Below are positions 24,290-28,673 of a stretch of 28,673 nucleotides of DNA, piece by piece. The stretch spans positions 1 to 28,673 of the IMG/VR virus record IMGVR_UViG_3300048036_000015, one strand, 5' to 3'. Both the position numbers and the translations under genes were made by a program. Each line of letters begins with the position of its first letter. Within the stretch, counting starts at the first letter, position 1. Under the pieces are notes generated by a model. The model was given only the letters and a program-made list of their open reading frames with translations, searched no databases and was not told where the DNA came from. The DNA is from a virus.

Positions 24290-24934
24290 ATGGAACAACC
24301 AAACTACTACTCAATCCTTACGGCTGAAGTTCGATACGACAAAGATCTGACACCGAACGCGAAGCTACTCTATTCAGAGATAACTTGCCTCACAAATAAG
24401 AATGGCAAATGCTGGGCATCAAATGGCTACTTTGCTAACCTTTACGAAGTAAGTCCGATAACAATATCCAGATGGATAAATCAACTCGCTAAGAAAGGAT
24501 ATATAAGCATAACAATGCAGTATATACCTAACACTAAGCAAATAGAAAAACGTATTATATGTATTAACAAAAATGTTAATAGGGTAAACCAGAATGATTT
24601 GGGGGGTATTAACAAAAAAGTTAAACACCCTATTAACAAAATTGTTAAAGATAATACTACAAGTATTAATACTACAAGTAATAATAATATAGAGGGTAAA
24701 CCCTCTTCGATCGATGAGGTCAATAATTATTTTTTAGAGAAAAATTTTGATTTGTCGGAAGCAATTAATTTCTTTGAGTATTATGAAAACAATGGCTGGA
24801 AGCAAGGCAAGAACAAAATGAAAAAATGGAAACTGGCTGCAAATCGTTGGATGAGAAATTACAAGCCAAAGGAAAATAAAGGTTTAGCATCTCAATATGG
24901 TTTTAGTATTAACAATCAAAAACAACTAACATGA
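24290..24934 (+). CDS. Replisome organiser / replication initiator
   Basis: A 214-residue protein. Residues 5-75 form a winged helix of the phage replisome organiser type (LTPNAKLLYSEITCLTN, CWASNGYFANLYEVSPITISRWINQL). A low-complexity Asn/Lys/Val/Ile linker (about 90-140) follows, then a C-terminal DnaD-like tail, FFEYYENNGWKQGKNKMKKW with LAANRWMRNYK, which in related proteins helps load the helicase. The linker-coding part carries repeats that look like an origin (see 24564-24714). It has its own promoter and is followed by an ATGA overlap with the methyltransferase gene. Confidence 0.85.
   Translation: MEQPNYYSILTAEVRYDKDLTPNAKLLYSEITCLTNKNGKCWASNGYFANLYEVSPITISRWINQLAKKGYISITMQYIPNTKQIEKRIICINKNVNRVNQNDLGGINKKVKHPINKIVKDNTTSINTTSNNNIEGKPSSIDEVNNYFLEKNFDLSEAINFFEYYENNGWKQGKNKMKKWKLAANRWMRNYKPKENKGLASQYGFSINNQKQLT
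24564..24714. other. Candidate replication origin inside the initiator gene
   Basis: Three 16-base elements of form TTAACAAAANNGTTAA lie at 24564-24579, 24609-24624 and 24633-24648, each with arms TTAAC/GTTAA that are mutually complementary; the third has 7-bp arms. Next come two 14-base direct repeats TAATACTACAAGTA (24652-24665 and 24667-24680), a run of AT-only triplets, a hairpin AGAGGG/CCCTCT (24691-24706) and the palindrome TCGATCGA (24707-24714). Iterons followed by an AT-rich stretch in the linker-coding part of the initiator gene match the lambda O/ori design. Function is inferred. Confidence 0.6.
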
Positions 24935-25551
24935 AAATTACAAACGAGTGCAATATGGAATTAATGTTAAGGTACGAGGATAATCACTTTGACTTGGCTA
25001 TTGTTGACCCACCTTATGGAATTGATGCTGGGAATATGCAAATGGGTAATAACTCTAAAAAGAAATGGACAAAAAAAGATTGGGATAAAAACACACCGAA
25101 TAAAGAATATTTTGCCGAATTAAAGCGAATAAGTAAAAATCAAATTGTTTGGGGTGGCAATTATTTTGAACTAAAACCATCTAAGTGTTGGGTTATATGG
25201 GATAAAAACAATGGTGAAAGTGATTTTGCTGATGGTGAAATGGCTTGGACATCTTTTAATAAGCCTATGAGAATTAGAAAACAACATTGGTGTGGAAGTG
25301 CTTCTAATTGGGAAGATACAAATGGTAAAATACACCCAACACAAAAACCAGTTAAATTATACGAATGGTTATTAATGAACTACGCTAAAGAGGGCGATAA
25401 GATTTTAGACACACATTTAGGTAGTGGAAGCATTGCAATAGCTTGTCATAATTTAGGCTATGATTTGACTGCTTGTGAATTAGATAAAGATTACTATCTT
25501 TCTGCAATGAAACGTATTAACCAGCATCAAGCACAACTAAGGATATTATGA
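24931..25551 (+). CDS. Orphan DNA methyltransferase (N6-adenine or N4-cytosine)
   Basis: A 206-residue amino-methyltransferase. Catalytic motif IV is DPPYG at residues 26-30. The SAM-binding motif comes later, LDTHLGSGS at 159-167, after HPTQKP at 135-140, and CELDKDYY at 182-189 follows. The order (motif IV before motif I) is the beta-class order. No restriction enzyme lies nearby, so it probably protects phage DNA from host restriction or marks replication. It is coupled to both neighbours by short overlaps; its target site cannot be read from the sequence. Confidence 0.9.
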   Translation: MKITNECNMELMLRYEDNHFDLAIVDPPYGIDAGNMQMGNNSKKKWTKKDWDKNTPNKEYFAELKRISKNQIVWGGNYFELKPSKCWVIWDKNNGESDFADGEMAWTSFNKPMRIRKQHWCGSASNWEDTNGKIHPTQKPVKLYEWLLMNYAKEGDKILDTHLGSGSIAIACHNLGYDLTACELDKDYYLSAMKRINQHQAQLRIL

Positions 25552-26216
25552 TAGGAAAAGAGCCAAGCGAGGATTTACTAAACTTTTGTTTTGTAACTAT
25601 CAATAAGGCTTTGTTTGAGATGAGCCAGAACAGAGCCGAAGAAGACAGAAAGATATTAGCCAACATTCTTATGAATGATTTGAACGCTAAATTCCATAGA
25701 CTTACAACTGAAGACGTTACAAAAGCGTTTCACAATGGGGTAAGGGAAGCTGACCAGATGGCTATCAACCCAAGAACGTGGTTTAATTGGCTAAACAAAC
25801 AGAAGTTAAAAGCCAACGCAGTACGAATAGAATCATCACAAGAGAACGAAAGGTTGCAGATAGAACAGAAATGCCAAGAGATTGACAGAAAAGAAGTGCT
25901 ACGTGAGTTTATAGAGTTATGTTTGATTGAGATATACGAGCAGTATGTAGCTGGGGAGAAGTTTAAATTTCAAGGTGTGAGCCAAGTTTTCAACTGGTGT
26001 GAAAGCGTTGGATTAATTTCCTTAACTTTAAAAGAGAAAGAGAAGTTGTGGGATGAGATACAAGAGGAGATAAAACAAAAGAAGAAATTTGTACATAACG
26101 AGCGTAAGAAATTCCACCCAGTAATCATGTGCAGAGAAAAGACATTGATGACATATTTTAGCAAATGGAGAAAACAAAAATTTGATTTAAGAACGGAAGC
26201 AAATAAATTATTATGA
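25548..26216 (+). CDS. Conserved-type phage replication-region protein (222 aa)
   Basis: A 222-residue, mostly helical protein. LTTEDVTKAFHNGVREADQMAINPRTWFNWLNKQK near residues 52-86 resembles a segment found in replication-region proteins of Bacteroidota phages. The rest is long charged helices and a basic C-terminal end with FSKWRKQKFDLRTEANKLL. There is no enzyme motif. Position suggests a helper in replication, for example a loader or accessory factor, but this is only context. It starts within the methyltransferase stop (ATGA). Confidence 0.68.
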   Translation: MIGKEPSEDLLNFCFVTINKALFEMSQNRAEEDRKILANILMNDLNAKFHRLTTEDVTKAFHNGVREADQMAINPRTWFNWLNKQKLKANAVRIESSQENERLQIEQKCQEIDRKEVLREFIELCLIEIYEQYVAGEKFKFQGVSQVFNWCESVGLISLTLKEKEKLWDEIQEEIKQKKKFVHNERKKFHPVIMCREKTLMTYFSKWRKQKFDLRTEANKLL

Positions 26217-26416
26217 AGTACAACACAGACAAGCGCACACGAAAAAAGATTGACAAGCTACTGGAACAGAATGCAAGAAACGTGGCAAACTTTGGAACAA
26301 AGGGTAAGCATGATCTAAGAACTAAATCAGAATTTAACAAGGCTTGGACAGAAATACAAAGAGAAATACGTGAACTGGATGCAGATTTCTACAAAGTAAT
26401 AAAGGCACAGAATTGA
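26213..26416 (+). CDS. Small basic helical protein (67 aa)
   Basis: A 67-residue Lys/Arg-rich protein, MKYNTDKRTRKKIDKLLEQN at the start and helix-forming to its end (FNKAWTEIQREIRELDADFYKVI). No recognised domain. It is tightly coupled on both sides: an ATGA overlap upstream and a TTGA overlap with the nuclease gene downstream. Nucleic-acid binding is plausible from charge only. Confidence 0.66.
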   Translation: MKYNTDKRTRKKIDKLLEQNARNVANFGTKGKHDLRTKSEFNKAWTEIQREIRELDADFYKVIKAQN

Positions 26417-26760
26417 AAGCATTAGAGGACAAGTTACAAACGGCAGTAATAACATACCTACGGTTGGATAAGAAAGCATTGTATTGCGCTTCTTTAGGTG
26501 GTCAATATCAACGCTATCATTCGCAAAGGATGAAAGCCAAGAGGACTGGATATGTGGCTGGTTTCCCAGATGTATTTTGCTACGATGCCAGAGGTGGGTA
26601 TCATGGTCTTGCTCTTGAGCTAAAGGTAAAAGGTAACTACGCAAGTCAGAAGCAGAAGAATTGGATTAAGAGATTAAACGAAAGAGGCTATATGGCAAAA
26701 GTATGTACTGGCTTTGATGATGCTAAAAAGTTTATTGATGATTACTACGATTTAGAATAA
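26413..26760 (+). CDS. VRR-NUC domain nuclease
   Basis: A 115-residue nuclease of the PD-(D/E)xK superfamily. VAGFPDVFCYD gives the active Asp at 53, LALELKVK at 66-73 gives the E-x-K pair, and SQKQKNWIKRLNERGY with VCTGFDDAKKFI completes the VRR-NUC pattern. It probably cuts branched DNA such as recombination or replication intermediates before packaging. No ATG exists before the core, so the start is the TTG at 26413, which overlaps the preceding stop (TTGA). Confidence 0.88.
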   Translation: MKALEDKLQTAVITYLRLDKKALYCASLGGQYQRYHSQRMKAKRTGYVAGFPDVFCYDARGGYHGLALELKVKGNYASQKQKNWIKRLNERGYMAKVCTGFDDAKKFIDDYYDLE

Positions 26761-26766
26761 TTTTTT

Positions 26767-26774
26767 TATATTTG
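26767..26774 (+). promoter_or_regulatory. Bacteroidota -7 promoter element
   Basis: TATATTTG, an exact -7 match, lies 22 bases before the ATG at 26797, with the leader ACAAAACTAAAACTAACTA close to those of the other two promoters. There is no TTG at the proper -33 position. It would start a message through the tRNA and small genes toward the sigma-like gene. Confidence 0.62.
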
Positions 26775-26796
26775 ACAAAACTAAAACTAACTAATT

Positions 26797-27117
26797 ATGG
26801 AAGTAAAGATTGACACAAGCTGCAAGGATGTAATAAACGCAAGAGGTAATTACCCAGTTGGACACATCAAGGTCTTAATGAATCATTACGTAGATATGGC
26901 TGACAACCTTGAGCTGCTTTTAGATGTATATAAGAAGCGCATAGATCAGTTAGAAGCGTCGGACAACCCACACAAAGATATTTTGATTAGAGAGCTCAAG
27001 AGCGTATTTATTGAGGGGAGATGCGATTGGGAGCCAGAAAGTATATACGATAATCCTATAAGTGTTGAATGCGATATGCAACTCAGACATTACCCAGACG
27101 ATAGGCTTGGGCATTAA
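26797..27117 (+). CDS. Hypothetical protein (106 aa)
   Basis: A 106-residue acidic protein. A central helix (LMNHYVDMADNLELLLDVYKKRIDQLE) is followed by a C-terminal part with Cys, Trp and His (EGRCDWEPESIYDNP, CDMQLRHYPDD). I do not recognise the family. It is the first gene after its own promoter and is followed by a 122-base non-coding segment. Confidence 0.7.
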   Translation: MEVKIDTSCKDVINARGNYPVGHIKVLMNHYVDMADNLELLLDVYKKRIDQLEASDNPHKDILIRELKSVFIEGRCDWEPESIYDNPISVECDMQLRHYPDDRLGH

Positions 27118-27239
27118 TAAAGTGAGTAAGCTACTTGAGTGCTACAATTATTTTGAATCTTAATAGGATTTGAAAATCAGCTTGAGAGGGGGAGCGTGGG
27201 AACTCCCCCATCTTAAACAAAACTAACAATTAACTATTT
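27118..27239. other. Non-coding structured segment upstream of the tRNA
   Basis: No open frame of useful size was found here. A hairpin GGGGGAG/CTCCCCC (27188-27209) with an 8-base loop is the strongest structure; AATC/GATT can pair inside, and AAGCT (27128) can pair with AGCTT (27179). No T tract follows the hairpin, so a terminator is unlikely. It could be a leader that protects or processes the tRNA-bearing message, or a small RNA. Confidence 0.4.
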
Positions 27240-27326
27240 ATGGCTATGGCAGAAACTTACATTTACGCAGTTGCGATAATATTACCAGTAGTGTACATAT
27301 TGGGTATGTACTTTACAACAAAGTAG
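27240..27326 (+). CDS. Tiny membrane peptide whose stop lies in the tRNA (28 aa)
   Basis: A 28-residue frame MAMAETYIYAVAIILPVVYI followed by LGMYFTTK, essentially one membrane segment with a short tail. The start has the A-rich leader (AACAATTAACTATTT) used by other early genes. Its last five bases, including the TAG stop, form the first bases of the tRNA. It may be a real membrane peptide or chance. Confidence 0.42.
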   Translation: MAMAETYIYAVAIILPVVYILGMYFTTK

Positions 27327-27414
27327 GGTGGTGGAACTGGCAAACACACCCTCCTGTCTCGAGGGCGAGGATTGTAGCAATACCCTCTTGAACGTTCGAA
27401 TCGTTCCCCTACTG
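27322..27414 (+). tRNA. Class II tRNA with anticodon GTC
   Basis: A 93-base cloverleaf. The acceptor stem AGTAGGG/CCCTACT pairs at all 7 positions; T8 and G9 follow; the D stem GTG/CAC has loop residues A14 and G18 G19; the anticodon stem CCCTC/GAGGG carries loop CTGTCTC, which reads anticodon GTC at 27356-27358; the T arm GAACG-TTCGAAT-CGTTC is perfect. The variable region is 24 bases and can fold as GAGGATTG/CAAT..CCTC. No CCA is encoded; the discriminator base is G. The D arm is like tRNA-Leu, but the anticodon would decode Asp codons and Asp tRNAs have no long arm, so identity is unresolved. Confidence 0.85.
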
Positions 27415-27436
27415 CTAAACTTTAAAAACTAAACAA

Positions 27437-27562
27437 ATGAGCAAAGATAAAGAAACAGAAGTAGACACTACTTGGGATGCATGGCTTAACGATATGAGCG
27501 ACAGAGAGCAACCAGATGCTTGTAGTGTAGATAATCCAGATTGCGAAGCTTGTGGCTCATGA
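27437..27562 (+). CDS. Small Cys-containing phage protein (41 aa)
   Basis: A 41-residue acidic protein with C-terminal CSVDNPDCEACGS, a Cys pattern I recognise from small phage proteins of unknown role and that could bind zinc. It begins 22 bases after the tRNA with an A-rich leader, and its stop overlaps the next start (ATGA). Confidence 0.68.
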   Translation: MSKDKETEVDTTWDAWLNDMSDREQPDACSVDNPDCEACGS

Positions 27563-27762
27563 GTAGTATAGAGAACAAAGTCTGCATTAAGATACTTGAC
27601 AGAGCAGAGGTAGGCGAAAAGAAATACGGCACTACAATGGAGCGTACCGACCTATCAACGATTGACTGGATAAAACACGCACAAGAGGAAGCGATGGATT
27701 TAGCAGTCTATTTAGAAAAGATTCTGGAGTTATTAACAAAGGAACAAAAGCAAAAAAAATAA
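27559..27762 (+). CDS. Mini MazG-like nucleotide pyrophosphohydrolase candidate (67 aa)
   Basis: A 67-residue helical protein from the ATG at 27559. It holds E-V-G-E (an ExxE pair), then 23 residues, then E-A-M-D (ExxD) in HAQEEAMDLAVYLEKI, the metal-site layout of all-alpha MazG-like pyrophosphohydrolases, together with KYGTTMERTDLSTIDWIKHA, which is common in small phage members. These hydrolyse nucleotide triphosphates to monophosphates and may shape host or phage nucleotide pools. The upstream TTG in the same frame is not needed. Confidence 0.68.
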   Translation: MSSIENKVCIKILDRAEVGEKKYGTTMERTDLSTIDWIKHAQEEAMDLAVYLEKILELLTKEQKQKK

Positions 27763-27811
27763 CCTATATTAGCAATGTAAGGTTTTCACATTAGTTAGTT
27801 TTGAGAGGAGC

Positions 27812-27840
27812 GAGGAGTAAAATCTTTGTTCCTCTTTTTT
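27812..27840 (+). terminator. Rho-independent terminator before the sigma-like gene region
   Basis: The stem GAGGAGTAAA/TTTGTTCCTC (10 pairs including two G-T) with loop ATC is followed by six T. It closes the early message 50 bases after the MazG-like gene. Its place just before the sigma-like gene suggests attenuation, or a separate start beyond it. Confidence 0.85.
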
Positions 27841-27852
27841 ATTTAAAGTATT

Positions 27853-28026
27853 ATGTTAGGAAAAGGATTAGTAAATAGATTGATTTTAAAAGCCGTACGA
27901 AGAGGTAAAAAAATAAAAGTGATAAAACGCTATTTATATATGTATCATCAAATTAATATAGGCGACAAAGCATTGCGTCAAAGGTATGAAAGAATTAAAG
28001 TATTTGCTCGGCAAGGAGTACAATAA
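27853..28026 (+). CDS. Small basic phage protein (57 aa)
   Basis: A 57-residue, strongly basic protein (MLGKGLVNRLILKAVRRGKK, then IKRYLYMYHQINIGDKALRQRYERIKVFARQ). The NIGDKALRQRYERI pattern recalls small genes of flavobacterial phages that sit before sigma-like genes. It overlaps the sigma-like gene by 41 bases, more than other overlaps here. Nucleic-acid binding is possible from the charge. Confidence 0.55.
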   Translation: MLGKGLVNRLILKAVRRGKKIKVIKRYLYMYHQINIGDKALRQRYERIKVFARQGVQ

Positions 28027-28513
28027 GATATATGACATAGCCCTAAAGATAACAAAGGGCAACGACATAGATGCGCAAGATTTAACGCAAGAGGTCTATG
28101 TTATAATGTTAGAATACGACCAAGAGAAACTCCAGAAGATATACGACAATGGACATCTCAATTACTGGGTAGCAAGAGTAATGCTCAACCAGTATATCAG
28201 AAGCACATCCCCATTCAAGAAAAAGCACCATTCCTATCTTAAAGATGCAAACGCAGTAGTGAGCAACCTTGCTCATGATGATAGCGAAGAAACAATACAA
28301 GACAAAATACTTTTTGAGCAACGGCTGGAGCAAGTAGAAGATATAATGAAAGACTTGCATTTCTACGACAAGACGTTATTTAAGATATATTACGAATCTG
28401 ACCATTCAATTCGAAGCCTATCGGAATCAACCAGCATCAGCACAACGTCAATATTCAATACTATTAAGAACGTAAGAAACTATATAAAGGATGAAATTAA
28501 AGACAAGCAATAA
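27986..28513 (+). CDS. Sigma-70-like factor (region 2 and 4)
   Basis: A 175-residue protein. Residues 12-75 read like sigma region 2 (DAQDLTQEVYVIMLEYDQEK, then NYWVARVMLNQYIRSTSPF), and 139-170 like a region 4 helix-turn-helix (SIRSLSESTSISTTSIFNTIKNV). I recognise such short sigma-like genes in Bacteroidota phages. It lies at the end of the early block and directly before the packaging and tail genes on the circular map, so it may switch transcription to the late genes, but no late promoter motif was identified. Confidence 0.78.
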   Translation: MKELKYLLGKEYNKIYDIALKITKGNDIDAQDLTQEVYVIMLEYDQEKLQKIYDNGHLNYWVARVMLNQYIRSTSPFKKKHHSYLKDANAVVSNLAHDDSEETIQDKILFEQRLEQVEDIMKDLHFYDKTLFKIYYESDHSIRSLSESTSISTTSIFNTIKNVRNYIKDEIKDKQ

Positions 28514-28529
28514 GGTCTATAATGAGAGA

Positions 28530-28673
28530 ATGGAAATCTGTCGTAAGTGCGACCATTTCAGAAAGTCTGTAGCGCAATGTAAAAAATGTGGATGCTTTAT
28601 GAAGATAAAAGGGGCGATTGCCTTTACGCGATGTCCTATCGGTAAATGGGAAAGGGAAAAGGATGTAACCCAA
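28530..28673 (+). CDS. Cysteine-rich zinc-binding-like protein, 5' end (continues at base 1)
   Basis: This is the start of the gene annotated at 1-327. The ATG at 28530 gives MEICRKCDHFRKSV, restoring the first CxxC pair; it lies 17 bases after the sigma-like stop. The frame is open to the window end, where base 28665 (G) differs from base 127 (A), giving Val in place of Ile. The reading across the join supports a circular genome. Confidence 0.9.
   Translation, partial: MEICRKCDHFRKSVAQCKKCGCFMKIKGAIAFTRCPIGKWEREKDVTQ
28539..28673. repeat. Terminal direct repeat, right copy
   Basis: The right copy of the 135-base repeat that starts at base 1; see that entry. Removing it leaves a 28538-base circular unit. 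Confidence 0.93.

Noticed and set aside
27118-27190. Possible second tRNA upstream of the clear one
   Set aside because: A GATTTGAAAATC segment looks a little like a T arm, but no acceptor stem or anticodon arm can be formed with it.
27188-27209. GGGGGAG/CTCCCCC hairpin as a terminator
   Set aside because: The hairpin is strong, but no T tract follows on the + strand and there are no minus-strand genes.
1-28673. CRISPR array, insertion sequence or integrase/attachment site
   Set aside because: No regular spaced repeats, no transposase or integrase gene and no tRNA-end duplication were found; the only long repeat is the terminal one.

Overview
The window looks like one complete, circularly closed genome unit of a small tailed phage (about 28.5 kb) that probably infects a member of the Bacteroidota, most likely a flavobacterium. 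All supported genes are on the + strand and are tightly packed, often with ATGA or TAATG overlaps. The last 135 bases repeat the first 135 with one mismatch, and one gene runs across this join, so the ends look like an arbitrary break in a circular assembly. The host guess rests on AT-rich coding sequence, A-rich start regions with little Shine-Dalgarno signal, three copies of the Bacteroidota-type -7 element TAnnTTTG, and protein families that I recognise as typical of flavobacterial phages. I see no integrase and no obvious lysogeny repressor, so a lytic life style is likely.

Layout. Positions 28530 to 2510 (through the join): a cysteine-rich zinc protein, a ParB-like protein, an HNH nuclease, and the small and large terminase subunits. 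Positions 2547 to 11096: tail genes, with a tail assembly chaperone pair that appears to be joined by a -1 ribosomal frameshift at a run of nine T, tail completion and neck-like proteins, two large tail or baseplate proteins (the second ending as a fibre), and a tape measure protein. Positions 11096 to 20210: head genes, namely an XkdF-like protease, an acidic scaffold, the major capsid protein, a putative tail tube protein bracketed by two terminators, a small decoration-like protein, a large LamG-type fibre, two unknown proteins, a portal fused to a MuF-like C-terminal domain, and a head-tail connector. Positions 20207 to 21266: lysis genes (several tiny membrane proteins and an M15 peptidase). 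A metallophosphoesterase and a strong terminator (22399 to 22428) end the late block.

The early block begins at a good promoter (22441 to 22470). It encodes small unknown proteins, a possible single-strand annealing protein, an HTH protein, a DnaA-domain-IV-like protein, a DUF3127 SSB-like protein, a replisome organiser whose gene contains a likely origin, an orphan DNA methyltransferase, a VRR-NUC nuclease, small unknown proteins, one tRNA, a mini MazG-like protein and, after another terminator, a sigma-like factor that sits just before the late genes and could switch them on.

The points most worth a second look are a class II (long variable arm) tRNA whose anticodon reads GTC, an iteron-bearing origin candidate inside the replication gene, the chaperone frameshift, domain insertions in a tail protein, and the portal fusion with tail genes placed before head genes.
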